In this document: positions 1 through 11,200 of the stretch, piece after piece
Position numbering within the stretch: the first letter of the stretch is position 1
Layout of the letters: each line of letters begins with the position of its first letter
Assembly (NCBI RefSeq): GCF_022682495.2
Contig: NC_071390.1
Location: 169,223,220-169,287,219 of the forward strand
Origin: Desmodus rotundus
Taxonomy: Eukaryota; Chordata; Mammalia; Chiroptera; Phyllostomidae
DNA length: 64,000 nucleotides
Direction: 5' to 3'
The notes under the pieces: model-generated
Seen by the model: only the letters and a program-made list of their open reading frames with translations
What the model was told of the DNA's origin: nothing
Database searches by the model: none
Program-made: the position numbers and the translations under genes

Positions 1-54
1 GGTGTTGAATACTGGCAATGTCTCTTCCAGCCGGGTCCTTCTCGAAATTCTGAC

Positions 55-200
55 CCTCTGTGTGCCTTTCTCTCTCATCTGTAAAGTGGGAATGATTCTA
101 CCCGACAGAGCTGTTGGGAGAAGAAAGGAGTTAACCTGCAGAGCAGTTGAGAAGGTGCTGAGTGTGCACTAGGCCCTGTGCAAATGCCAGCTGCTTTTAT
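55..200 (+). repeat. MIR SINE, 3' part
   Basis: The text 'ctctctcatctgtaaagtgg' followed by 'ctgttgggag' and then 'gcactaggccctgtgcaaat' follows the order of the 3' half of the mammalian MIR consensus (tctgtaaaatgg, then gttgtgagg, then a gcacagtgcctgg-like block). It is diverged and lacks the tRNA-like 5' part. Confidence 0.55.
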
Positions 201-1340
201 TTCCCTGGGGTCAGGTCATAGATTTAAATCTGCTCCAGCGTGCATCGGTTTTATTATTCTCTGCAAAAGACAAAGCAGCGTTGGAGTTAGGCCCTTTTCC
301 CCATTATCATTAAGAAATTGTCCGGGGGGGTTATCGTGCTTGATGAGTAAAAATTGATCAATGTCTCTTAGTTTAGTGAATGCCAAATATGTACTTGACT
401 TAAAGAAACCCTCCCTTCCTTGAGGAGTTTAGTCTTTGTGAAGAACTGACTGTTGACGGTTTAAGAACCGTAGTGATATGTTTTTTGAAAGTGCAAATGA
501 AGCAGCCGTGAATGGGAGGCGGGGCCTGTTACTCATTGTTTGGCCTCTGGCAAACAATGGTGCTGAGCGCCAAGAGTAGACATGGCATTTTAGACACAGG
601 ATTGTGTGGTGAGCTGAGGAACTTGGAGAAATGCACTTTGGCTGCAACCAAGGTGAAGGACACACAGTAACGCATTCAGGGTGAACGCAGAGTTTCAGGC
701 CCGTGAGTGCTGTGCTAAAATGGGGGCGGCCATTGAAGACTTTTAAGTAGGGGATTATAGCCCGGCTAGGTGGCTTTTTAGAAGGACAGCCATGCATTCG
801 TCTGGACTACAAACTGGAATGCCTGAGAATAAAGAATTCCACTGAGGATATCTGGGGGTTCCATGAGTGCCGAAACCAGAATTGTGACATAGGGAATAGA
901 GGGGACACATATTTGGGAGACTCAGGGCAGCTTCTTCATCGTTGATGGCCAATTGGATTTAAGAGGTGAGCGAGGGAGAGAAACATAAAGATGCCTGCAG
1001 ACTGTCCACTCCAGGGAGCTAGGGTGCCTCAGCCAAAGGCGCTTCCATCCATTGAGAAAATCCTGTAAGAAAAGTAAATGGTGTGGGGGGAGGGTTGGGT
1101 AAGCACAGGTGAGGTAGGCTCAGCGCTACCGTCTTGGGGAAAGTTGACATTTTTGGAAGCCTGGTGCTCAGCAGAGAAGACGAGCTGGACATACTGTAGA
1201 TGGGATAGGAGTCGTTTCTGTGTGTGCTCCTGTGAACGAGATCCCTGGGGAGAGGTGGTTAAGAGAAGAATGATTCCTGGGCTGTGTGTATGTTTAGTAG
1301 ACGGGCCATGGAAAATAAAAGGGAGACTCATGAATCATAG

Positions 1341-1425
1341 GAGTGTACACTTGAAACCTATAGAATCTTATTGCATAGTGTCACCCCGATAAATTTAATT
1401 TAAAGTAAGATGAAATAAAATTTAA
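1341..1425 (+). mobile_element. L1 LINE, extreme 3' end
   Basis: 'tacacttgaaacctatagaa' followed by 'tgtcaccccgataaattt' is the terminal signature of a laurasiatherian L1 3' UTR, and an A-rich run follows. The same family end occurs in reverse at 5774-5872. Only about 85 bases are recognisable, so this is a severely 5'-truncated insertion inside the ADGRA3 intron. Confidence 0.55.
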
Positions 1426-3189
1426 AAACTAATAAAAATACTCTGATGATAAAAAGTAACACTCGCAGGAGAACATTCAAGATTCGAGTGGAATGACAAG
1501 GGGCAGCAGCGGTGCCCAGCTGGACTCAGGTCGTAGTGAGAGGCTCGGCATCTCTGTCGCTTGCACGGTCAGAACTGGGAGATGGTCTTTGGCTAAGGGA
1601 CTTGGGAATCCTGTCCTTAAGCAGCTGTTCCTGTCTGTTGAGTTCTCAGAAAAAAACGCAAATGGTGAAGTAAAATGCAGCTTGGACCCTGAGCCCTATG
1701 CAGGCCCTCACTGAGACCCACAAGTACCCCTTTTAGCTTTAGACAGTGCAAGCTACTCCCTCTAGGATGTCCTTCATCCCATGACCTTGAGCTTTAGGAA
1801 GTCCCAGCAACCTGGCCCCTGGAGGGTGGCCAGAGGGAGCCTGCGTCTCCCCTATCCCCAGAGAGGGAAATTTCAGTAGCACTGCAAGGAAATAGCCTCA
1901 TAATAAGGTTATGAAGGTGAAGCAGATGATGGTATTAATATTCCCAGGAGTTTGTCATGGAAGGGAGAGAGAAAGAAGGTGGTAGGTCAAGGCAAGTTTC
2001 AGAAGAGAGGAGAAAACTCGGACAGACTCTAGGCTGAAAGTTAAGAGTCAATGGAGAAGGTTTTTAAGCTGCAAAACGAGGGTTAATTGATAACAGGAAG
2101 TTATGGTGGTGGGAGGGTCAAGAGTAGCAGAAAGGGATGCAGAACTTGAGGTTAATTTGGGAAACGATGCCTTCTTCTCTGGAAGAAGCCCCATGGGAAA
2201 CAGTTTAGCAGGAAGGGTCACGGATGTTAACCTCCCTCGATGTGTGAAATAGAATACAGGGTTATGGTTTTATAGTATAATAAAGTCTTTTTTTCAGCAA
2301 CACTAATTAATACCATATTTAAGAATTTTAGTACCTGTGAGCATGACTAGAAACAATCTGTGGAAAAATGTATTATGAATACTGCCTTTATCCAGCCAAT
2401 TAAGGATTTGGGCTGTGCCCCAAGTAGCAAATGCAGAATTAAGATTCTAGCCATACCCGGCAGACCCAGCCAGGGTGCAAAATTGCCTGTTTCTCTTTTC
2501 AGAGAGCTCCAAGAAGCTCCAGCCAGAAAAAGAAGCTTTTGTACCTAGGACCAGCCACCACTCTGTCTCCCTCCATGCTTAGTGCCTCCTCGTTTGTCTT
2601 ACTCTCTCAGCAAGTCCATGGAAAAGGGGTTGGGGAGGGCGCAGCACTGTGGGAGGCTGCTGGGATCCAGGTATCTCAGGGGACCGGGAATAAATGCATG
2701 CTTAGCTGGACATCAATAATAACTACTGTGGCGTTATGTATCCTGTCTGGATTTCATGGCACAGTGGGATCTGAAAGTCCATTTTGTAATGGAGTAACTT
2801 TCTAGTTCACCAGCTGAATCAAAAAAAAAAAAAAAGTAAAAGCAAACAAACAAAAAACCAAGTTCCCCCTAAGAGAAAAAGTATCAGCTAAAACCCTACC
2901 TGCAGGAGCTGAGTGTTGCTTCGCTTGTCCACAGGGTGGCAGAAGATGACCAGCTTTCCTCAAGTGGAAACTTGGTAGACCTTGTGCTTTGAAAAAGCAA
3001 AATCGAAACAAACATTTAATAAAAATTTAAAAAAGAGTACTGCTAAAACAGCAGCCTCTGAAAGTTACCCTTCCAGTTACTACTGGAGTCGGAATAATAA
3101 TATTTAAGGAATAATCTTTTGCGGCAAGGAGATGCATGCGCGGTAACTAAGTGGATGATGAGTTGTTCTTCTTTAATTTCTCCTGCTAG

Positions 3190-3285
3190 GTTTTACCTGA
3201 TTGGAGGCGGTATACCCATCATTGTTTGTGGCATAACAGCGGCAGCAAACATCAAGAATTACGGCAGCCGGCCAAGTGCGCCCTA
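3190..3285 (+). CDS. ADGRA3: ADGRA3 penultimate coding exon (TM4 and start of ECL2)
   Basis: This 96-base exon encodes 31 whole residues from codon 3191, starting [19 protein letters not shown] (TM4) and running into [12 protein letters not shown] of extracellular loop 2. The first base (g, 3190) completes a codon from the previous exon. The last two bases (ta, 3284-3285) begin a tyrosine codon finished in the next exon, so the exon is phase 2 at both ends. The acceptor is 'tcctgctag' (3181-3189) and the donor is 'gtgagt' (3286-3291), a near-perfect consensus. The residues match the vertebrate ADGRA3/GPR125 seven-transmembrane domain as I remember it; ADGRA1 and ADGRA2 are related alternatives, but the C-terminal exon settles the choice. 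Confidence 0.93.
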
Positions 3286-3429
3286 GTGAGTAGTTCACAT
3301 TCTCTGTGTACCTGACCCAGTTTGCTTCCCTTGTAACCATTTCCCAGGCAGTAAAGCATACCGCAGCTTCATAAACAGCCTGTTGACCCACGTGGCATCT
3401 GAGCTGGTTCACCGTTTTCTCTCCTATAG
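3286..3429 (+). other. ADGRA3: ADGRA3 last intron (144 bases)
   Basis: A short GT-AG intron with donor 'gtgagt' at 3286 and acceptor 'ctcctatag' at 3421-3429, preceded by the pyrimidine-containing tract 'accgttttctctcctatag'. It splits a Tyr codon (ta|t). If it were retained, the reading frame would run straight into TAG TGA made from the end of the exon plus the donor. An open frame that appears to start at ATG 3383 is this intron read in the frame of the next exon, not a real start. Confidence 0.9.
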
Positions 3430-4678
3430 TTGCTGGATGGCGTGGGAACCCTCCTTGGGAGCCTTCTACGGGCCTGCCAGCTTCATCACTTTCGTAAACT
3501 GTATGTACTTCCTGAGCATATTTATTCAGCTGAAAAGACACCCCGAGCGCAAGTATGAGCTGAAGGAACCCACGGAGGAGCAACAGAGGTTGGCAGCCAC
3601 CGAAAATGGCGAAGTCAATCAGCAGGATTCAATGTCTTTGTCTCTGATTTCCACGGCGGCATTGGAAAACGAGCACACTTTTCATGCTCAGCTTTTGGGG
3701 GCCAGCCTCACTTTGCTCTTGTATGTCACTGTGTGGATGTTTGGGGCCTTGGCTGTGTCCTTGTATTACCCTCTGGACTTGGTTTTCAGCTTCTTTTTCG
3801 GAGCCGCGTGTCTGAGCCTCAGCGCGTTCATCGTGGTTCACCACTGTGTCAATCGGGAGGACGTCAGACTTGCGTGGATCATGACGTGCTGCCCCGGCCG
3901 GAGCTCCTACTCGGTGCAGGTCAACGTGCGGCCTCCCAACTCCACTGGGACAAACGGCGAGGCTCCGAAGTGCACCAACAGCAGCACGGAGTCTTCCTGC
4001 ACCAACAAGAGTGCCTCAAGCTTCAAAAATTCCTCCCAGGGCTGCAAATTAACCAACTTGCAGGCTGCGGCAGCTCAGTGCCACACCAATTCTCTGCCTT
4101 TGAACGCCACACCTCAGCTCGATAATAGCCTGACGGAACACTCGATGGACAACGATATTAAGATGCACGTGGCGCCGTTAGAAGTCCAGTTTCGAACAAA
4201 TGTGCACCCAAGCCGCCATCATAAAAACAGAAGTAAAGGACACCGGGCGAGCCGGCTGACAGTCCTCAGAGAATATGCCTACGACGTCCCCACGAGCGTG
4301 GAAGGCAGCGTGCAGAACGGCTTGCCGAAAAGTCGGCCGGGCAATAGCGAAGGCCACTCGAGGAGTCGGAGAGCTTACTTGGCCTATAGAGAGAGACAGT
4401 ACAACCCGCCCCAACAAGATAGCAGCGATGCTTGTAGCACGCTCCCCAAAAGCAGCAGAAATGTGGAAAAGCCAGTTGCAACCAGTAGCAAAAAAGATGC
4501 TTTAAGGAAGCCAACTGCAGTTGAACTTGAAAGTCAGCAGAAGTCTTATGGCCTCAATTTGGCCATTCAGAATGGACCAATCAAGAGCAACGGGCAGGAT
4601 GGGGCCTTGCAGGGTACAGCAGGGGCCGGCACCTGTGACGTGAGGACTGGGTTATGGAAACACGAAACGACTGTGTAG
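3430..4678 (+). CDS. ADGRA3: ADGRA3 last coding exon: TM5-TM7 and cytoplasmic tail of adhesion GPCR A3 (GPR125)
   Basis: ADGRA3 is an orphan adhesion GPCR of the plasma membrane. Family work links it to Wnt/planar cell polarity signalling and to the scaffold DLG1. After splicing, the first base completes Tyr; codons from 3431 give 415 residues and stop TAG at 4676-4678. With residue 1 at codon 3191, CW at 33-34 is the conserved ECL2 cysteine region. TM5 is about 43-66, ICL3 67-119 (charged, 'KRHPERKYELKEP'), TM6 120-141, a short ECL3 142-149 (SLYYPLDL) and TM7 150-172. The tail is 275 residues, rich in Ser, Asn and Thr, with the run 'NDIKMHVAPLEVQF', a basic stretch 'RHHKNRSKGHRASR' and the C-terminal class I PDZ ligand ETTV. 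No frameshift or early stop is seen. I recall human ADGRA3 as about 1321 residues, so roughly the last third is here. ADGRA2 and ADGRA1 differ in the tail. Confidence 0.96.
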
Positions 4679-4798
4679 CAGGGTGGGCTGCCTGGAGGGG
4701 GAGCCGTGCAGGCTCCGCCCATCACATTCCTTTGAGCTAGCTATGGACGTGTCAGAACAAACTGTTTACAGCCCCCTTAGGGATTCAAGAGAATTTTG

Positions 4799-4804
4799 AA
4801 TAAA
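4799..4804 (+). promoter_or_regulatory. Proximal polyadenylation signal AATAAA
   Basis: A canonical hexamer 121 bases after the ADGRA3 stop codon, followed by T/G-rich sequence ('gttgtggatttttcttatg'). It could direct a short 3' UTR of about 145 bases. Confidence 0.55.
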
Positions 4805-4997
4805 CTTCAGAGTTGTGGATTTTTCTTATGTTCTATCCCCCCGTTGTTGCTGTTTTTATGAATTAAAAAAGAAAGAAAGAAAACCTCTGAAGCATTGTTT
4901 TAGTTGTCAAAGCGCCAGCAGGACATTTTGGGAATCGGAAACGTAATGTTCTGAAATCTGTAATAGCGACTTAACATTTCAGACTTGTATTTAATAC

Positions 4998-5003
4998 AAT
5001 AAA
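4998..5003 (+). promoter_or_regulatory. Distal polyadenylation signal AATAAA with GT-rich downstream element
   Basis: A canonical hexamer ('caataaatagg') followed at once by 'gtgtttgtcattgtgtc'. The hexamer plus GT-rich arrangement makes it the better candidate for the main ADGRA3 cleavage site in the first 400 bases after the stop. Confidence 0.6.
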
Positions 5004-5025
5004 TAGGTGTTTGTCATTGTGTCAA

Positions 5026-8000
5026 TCTTATATTTTTATGTTTTACAGTGGAAGCATCTAGTTTTTTTTAAATGGTGTTACATTGGGATAGTTTAATGAG
5101 ATGTATGCATAAGTCCGTTACCAGATTTTTACATGATTAGCTCCCCTGATTATGACATATAAATCAAAATGTTCTTGGATTGATGTATTTTATAAATACA
5201 ACTTTAAATGCTTCAAAATTTTTAATAAGATCTCACAGAATGCTTTTTGAAAATGTAAATGCCCGAAAAGCTCTTTCTAAATTTCATTACTTTTGCCATA
5301 TCAATTACATCCTATTAATACTATTTTTACCACTCTTGTAGCTTTTCAGTGGTTTATTTTGGGGTTTAATTATCTTATTTGATCTTTTTTCCCCCAAGGA
5401 CATTATTTTTTAACATAAATGAAGAGCTACCCTATAAAGTTCACATTCACTTACCTGGATTCTTCAGTACTGCCCTTACGTTGGCTATTAATTTGTTCTC
5501 GAAGAGAGGAAGTTCATTAGGTTCATGCTAAAGTACTGATTTTTAAATTCTGCCACAAAGGTCAAAGCAGGTCTAATCCAAAAGTTAACATCGGTCATCT
5601 GTGTACCACAGTTCTTTTCTGTCTGCAGTGCCCAGTCTCACTGGGCCCAGTCCTGGGACTTCTGAGGGTCAGACGGGGTCTGCCCGGATGCCTTTGTGCA
5701 TTCAGTTTTTCTGACGCGCAAAATGTGCCTGAAAGGATTGGCACAGCTTTGGTCTAGGTGTTTTGTTTTGTTCTTTATTTATTGGGGTGAAACTGGTTAA
5801 TAAACTTATATAGGTTCCAAGTATACACTTCTATAGTACATTATGTATACTGCATTGTGTGTGTATCCATTTTTGACAGCAGTCTAAAGGTTTAAGTAAC
5901 ATTGGATGTAAAAGTTTACATTGAAGCAATGTTCAGAGTTAAGCGCACCTGGGTAAACCTCAAAATTTGATGTACTGTTTGTTTTCACAGAGTAGTTATC
6001 GTAGACCACGAGGTCACCCATTAGAGTATAAATGTTTTCAGTGGTTACTGCAGTAGAATGAAGTAAATCATTTTGCTTGGCGGTAATAAAACTGTGAGTT
6101 CTAGTTAAGACTTTCATCAGGTGTTAGAGGCATTCTTTTTGGTGGAGGAGCAAGGCCACCAGATGGATAGATGCGCCCCTTGACATTGAACCACTGCCTG
6201 GCCCAGGGTCTCCTGGTGAGCTGATGTATATGTACAGGATGATGTTTAAAAATGGCAAAGATAAACTAATAAGAAGTGGAGCAAATCATTATTTTTATTG
6301 CTATTTAATTTTGCAATTCATTCCTTATTCCAATGTTTAACCTGTTTCTCTGACCCATAGGCCAGTACTACCTAGGGAGAGAATGTCTTTTTTTTTTTCT
6401 ATCTCTCCATAGGAAGTAATGAATTTCCCTTCCTCACAAATATTCACCATTCACCATTCAGTGAAAATATTCACCATTCAGTAAGCACATGTGCTAATTT
6501 ACACATAACTTCCTGTAGGTAACAGAAGGAATTGAAGCTTGGGCCAGGGGGTGGCGGACTAGGGAAAAAAAATCAAATACTTGGAATGAAATGAAGAGTC
6601 CACAAAATATTCAGAGTGTTTTGATACTCAAAGCGTAAAAAGTGGTGATTGATGATTTTATGCATTGGGTTCTTAGTGTTTGACTGAATTGCACTGTGGT
6701 GTTTGCCTGTAGGAAGTGGGTAACACATTGCATCCCCCATATCTTTGTTGTATATGATTTATGGCTTGTTGCTGGGTGACGTTTCTCTGTTTTTCAAAGA
6801 ATCATACACTCTTAAGAGATGTTTCAGTTTTCGTAGAGATTGATTTATGCATTTTCCTCATTTAAAATCTTTGGCAACTGAGGTCTAAAGAATTTCTGAC
6901 GAGCTGAATGTGCCGGCAGGTCTCACGCCACAGCTAGGACCAGGGCCGTTTCCGGGGGCTGTGGCCACCAGGAGCCCACCTCCTTGTTTCTCTGGAGGCG
7001 CCCACTGATGCTGTTCAGTGTTTATTCGCTGTGATTTACCAAACTGTTCTCATCCCAGTGACGTCGTTTGAGTTTTCCCTTCATAACGAGGCATATCTAT
7101 TTAAGGACACACATGTGATTTATTCTCTTATTCCACGGAAGCGTTCTTAAATTAATCACATTGTTATAGACTATAGAATGTATATGATATACACACATTA
7201 GGTCCATAACTGGGTGTTATGTACTAACCTATGTTTTAGGTGATGATTAGAAGTTCGGTTTGTGTGTGAGTATTTTTGTAAGTAGATTTATATACGTGTG
7301 TAAATGTGTGTTATTATTTCAGGGAATTAATAGGCAGCAAGTAATTTCTAAATCTCAGCACATGTAACTTAGTGTAAGTCTATCCATGTTAACCATGGAT
7401 ATAATTCTCTAAACAGACGTCCCCTTATGTATAGATGCGGATATTTAGATTGTGCTCATTATTGAGAAATAACAATGTTAAAACATCTAGACCTGTGTGT
7501 TTGAGGCATTGAGTTCAGAATGCTTAAACTAGAGTTGGTTAAAACCATAAAAATTGAGGAAGTAAAAAATTAACTGAAAGCATTTAATGTAGGAATTAAG
7601 CTAATCACATCAAGGAAAGTGGTTTGTGCAACCGCAATCCAGAATTTAAAGCAAATGTTAATTTTGTTCTTCTTTTCAGATTTTCAGAATCATTTATTTT
7701 AGTGTTCACTTTAGCCCCTTATCTAACAGATGATTTGATAATTGTTAACTACTTGAAATAATGTTTCCCAAATTTGAGTCATTCTAGCACTTTGTCAACT
7801 TTGCTGTATTTTCCCTAACACTTATATTAATAGTGTCATGTGGGTCAGCTTACTCTTTTCCCCTGAAGTATAAGTAATAATAAATCCAACTGATTTATTT
7901 GTGTAAATGAAGCAAACTCTTCGAGGACAAATTTGTAACTGTGTATAATCTGTTAATACTAAAAGCCTCTGATTACATGGGGCTTGGCTTTAGACAAAGA

Positions 8001-8041
8001 CGAGATTGCAATCAGTAAGATTCTGAATTTTTAGTTTAGGT
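5026..8041. other. AT-rich, repeat-poor 3' flank of ADGRA3
   Basis: About 3 kb with no supported gene. It is AT-rich, has a single recognisable interspersed repeat (L1 end, 5774-5872), and includes a small local repeat at 6441-6480 ('attcaccattca' occurring again after a short spacer). It could be extended 3' UTR or plain intergenic DNA. Open frames such as 5884-6117 (-) show no domain. Confidence 0.5.
5774..5872 (-). mobile_element. L1 LINE, extreme 3' end (reverse)
   Basis: 'tttattggggtgaaactgg' followed by 'taaacttatataggttcc' and 'agtatacacttctatagta' is the reverse complement of the same laurasiatherian L1 3' terminus found forward at 1341-1425. It is 5'-truncated to about 100 bases; no clear target-site duplication is seen. 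Confidence 0.55.
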
Positions 8042-8045
8042 ATTA

Positions 8046-8237
8046 CCGTATTTTTCAGACTATAAGACACACCTAGGTTTTAGAGGAGGAAAATAGGAAA
8101 AACCTGCTCCACCGGGGCGCACCCCCCACCCCCACCCCCACAGCGAGCCAGGGAAGCTACATTCGGACTATAAGACGCACCCCCATTTTCCTCCCAAATT
8201 TGGCGGGGAAGTGCATCTTATAGTCTGAAAAATACGG
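8046..8237. mobile_element. Foldback MITE with 26-base perfect terminal inverted repeats
   Basis: The left end 8042-8067 and the right end 8216-8241 are exact reverse complements over 26 bases (core 'ccgtatttttcagactata'). Taking TA as the duplicated target (8044-8045 and 8238-8239) leaves a 192-base element running CCG to CGG. An internal copy of the terminal motif ('cggactataagacgcacc', about 8164-8181) makes the right half a hairpin in its own right. There is no coding capacity. The TA target suggests a Tc1/mariner-type parent, but I cannot fix the superfamily. Confidence 0.8.
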
Positions 8238-8241
8238 TAAT

Positions 8242-11200
8242 TGTTTTCAGTCTTCTTCCCAAAGTCTACCCTGGGGCCTCTAGTCTAGAACCATGTCTCT
8301 CATTGGTCATTAAAGCTCCTGGCCAGTCACAATATTGCGATACAGGAGGCACTGATTAATAAACACAACTTACACGGCAAGGATTACATTCACTTGTGTG
8401 TGTACCGATCACTGTCTTCCGATTCACTGTCCGACCGAGTCACTGTGTACCGATTAGTCCTGTCTTTCTGCCTCCTTGGTGCACCCAGCTCGCTATGCAG
8501 GGAAGCCCCTGGAAGCCTTTGGTCATAGCTGTTTTGGGGCCTCCTTTCACGGGGGCTGCCCTCGCCTCACAGGTGGACACTCAGTGTAGTGTTGATGGAC
8601 CGCTACCTTCACAAAAATTCTGGCCAAAACTCATTAGATTTTTGTGAACTTTTGTTTCATGTTGTTTGAAAAACATACTGTCCTAATTCTTTCCAACATG
8701 TCCTAATCCTGTTTTCAAAACAGTGAAAGATGAGAGGAAGGGAGGAAGTTTAATCCGTTATCTGCTGTTGCTATTTAGTTGGAGAAGGTACTGATGAAGA
8801 CTTTTGTGAAATATTGTAAGTATTTTTAAAATATTCAAAATATTTTCAGAGCACTCTTCAGGTGCACTTCCAACTGGGTTATTCCAACAGTGTAAGGAAG
8901 CCAGCTGATCACATCTTCAGTTTTGCGATCTTGTTTTCAACTGTGTCTTGGCATATAGTATTTTAATGAAGGTTTGCTCGTATAGGTAAATTTAGAGTGT
9001 TCAAATATATATGTCAGATAAGGCAGCTTGCAGAGCCGCGTGTAGTCAGGTGTATCAGCTCAGGTTGACGACGACGTCTAGGAAGACTTCCCATGTGAAA
9101 GTGATGAACTCCTGCACTCAACAGGGCGCTTGTTCTGTTATCAATATCCATTCCTTTATAAAACTGAGTAACAGTATTAATTTAGTGGTCAACTATGATT
9201 CACAATTTTTACTGCTTACTTGTTTTTTCTAAAATGTTGAGTCTTGGTAAACTTAACTATTTTTAAACCTTTAGGGCCTTAGCACAATCAAAGTTTCTTA
9301 CTGGAGTAATGGTCTGACCTGCATTCCTAGCCTGACAGCGCTCCCCAGGGGTCTCACCCAGCTCTCTGCCCTTCTCTGTGTCCTTCCTCTGAGCATGGAA
9401 GATAGCACATTGGGAGATTTGTATGGGTGATGCCTGGAGATGGTGTATGTCATTTCTACCCACAATGCATAGCCCGAGCACATTTGTGGCCACACCAACT
9501 GCAAAGGATGCTGGGAAGCACAATCTGGCCGTGTGCCCAGGAAAGGAAAGCAAGATGGTTTGGCAAACAAATAACCAGACTCACTGTTTGTACAACAGTG
9601 AGCCTATTCCCACCTAGTCTTCATTACACCGTTAAAATCCCAGTTTTAAGCACTGATGCATTAGGGCTTCCAAACAAAAAATGCTAGATTTCATGTCAGT
9701 TGAAATTTTGGATGGTCAACATTTTGAAAAGAATTCAGCAAATACTTGGAAGTTCATTATTCTTTCTACTGAATTCCTTAGAGTGTAGTGAGAAACTGCT
9801 TTATTGTTTAAAGTTTATTTATTGTTATTTTTGATTTTGAACCCTTACCTGCTTAAATCTCGTAACTCCTCATTTTGAGAGGTTGTTTTTTCCTTGCATG
9901 CCATTAGGAGTTTCTGGGGTGAATTTTATATGGTAACGATGCCTGAATGTGCTCCCGTTTAAGGAGATGTTGCATGACAGACCCCTCAGTGCAGACCTGT
10001 CCGTGTAACACACGGAGAGACTATCCCGCTGTACTTGCCTAATGACCGTGTCCCTGAGACATGCTGGTCAATCTTCCCTGAAATAATTTAGCTTCCTGGG
10101 ACACTGAAGAAAACCCTATAGCTTTAGAATTATAATCAACAACAACAGGAAACTTTAAAAAAGACTGAATGGTTTGAGTCAGATAGGTTTTTGCATTACA
10201 AGTGAGAAGTTCCTAACAGAATGCAAACCATGTTTGATAAGTGGTTTTGATAGGACATTTCATACATTTTGCTGGCTTGAGGGTTAAACTGGCAAGCTGA
10301 CACTGTGACAGCCATGGACTTGTCTATTGGCATCCATACCGGAACAGGACAGATGCCAGGGTGCCAAGGGAGACAAGGATTTGCAGGCAATGTCCCCACA
10401 CAAGTTGTCCTTCCACAGGCTCCATTTACAGGAAGAAATCCCCCCCACCCCCGCCACATTTAGGGATAGAAAACAAGGAATGTTATTAGTCATGGCCTGG
10501 GCTCTGGTTTATCTCTGCGAGTTTATAACCACATGGGTTTGGCCTTTAATTCTTTACTGCTTGCATCCTTTTATAATGATGCCCAGCCAGAGGGGATAAC
10601 TTAACATGTGGCCTCGCTAGGTGCCACTTCTGTGGACAGAATAAGCAAAGAAAATGCACCCCTGAAAATGCACACCCTCAATGACCTGTAGGATTTCTGT
10701 GCCCAGAAGTGAAGGGCCTCTTAGGTGTTCAGCTTTACTCTATCCAGACACTTGTGGGGTGACCTGCTGATTGTCTTTCTGCACCCTCCCAGCTGCCCCT
10801 CATCTACATGGACACCATCTCTACTCTGGGTGTTCTCTTGGCCATAGTTAATCGTTCCAGGAATGATTACATGACCCAAGCCAGGGCAGGCGAACTCTTC
10901 TCTGGGAACTTGAATAAAGAAGTTTCTTTTAGTCACTTGACTGATCATTTAAAGACTCGGGATCCTTAAACCTGTCATGTTTTCTGCCATGCAACCCTGC
11001 AGCCAGAGAGAAAGGTGTAGAAAAATCAGAGGGAGTGGATGAAAACAAGAAACAGTCCCAAGTACTTTTGAGTGCCTGGGTTTAGAAATTTCCTGAAGTC
11101 TAGCTCCATTTTCTACCTGTGAATTCTGTGACATACACTCTGCCATTCTGTCTCCCAACGACTACTTTTTTGTTGTTGTTAAAGCTGCCATTTCCTGTTG

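Larger units (their letters stand above)
1..3189 (+). other. ADGRA3: ADGRA3 intron, 3' part, upstream of the penultimate exon
   Basis: This stretch ends in an acceptor, 'tcctgctag' at 3181-3189, directly before the exon encoding TM4. I find no other ADGRA3 exon in it; TM1-TM3 and the extracellular part must lie upstream of the window. It holds a partial MIR (about 55-200), an L1 3' end (about 1341-1425) and an A15 run near 2821. The short open frames here (for example 1078-1392 on + and 429-797 on -) have no recognisable domain. Confidence 0.8.
4679..5025 (+). other. ADGRA3: ADGRA3 3' UTR (minimum extent)
   Basis: The untranslated region begins right after the TAG at 4676-4678. Two canonical AATAAA hexamers lie within 330 bases. 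The second is followed by a GT-rich stretch ('ggtgtttgtcattgtgtc'), typical of a downstream cleavage element, so I place the likely end near 5020-5030. The true end could be earlier (after 4804) or well downstream; transcript data would be needed. Confidence 0.6.

Noticed and set aside
3383..3429. Apparent start codon (ATG 3383) opening a 431-codon frame
   Set aside because: It lies in the last ADGRA3 intron, upstream of a good acceptor at 3421-3429. The coding exon starts at 3430 and continues a codon from the previous exon.
3173..3583. 136-codon minus-strand frame across two ADGRA3 exons
   Set aside because: Antisense to the receptor exons and to intron; no recognisable protein features.
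3733..4125. 130-codon plus-strand frame inside the ADGRA3 last exon
   Set aside because: A shadow in another frame of the real receptor coding sequence; no domain.
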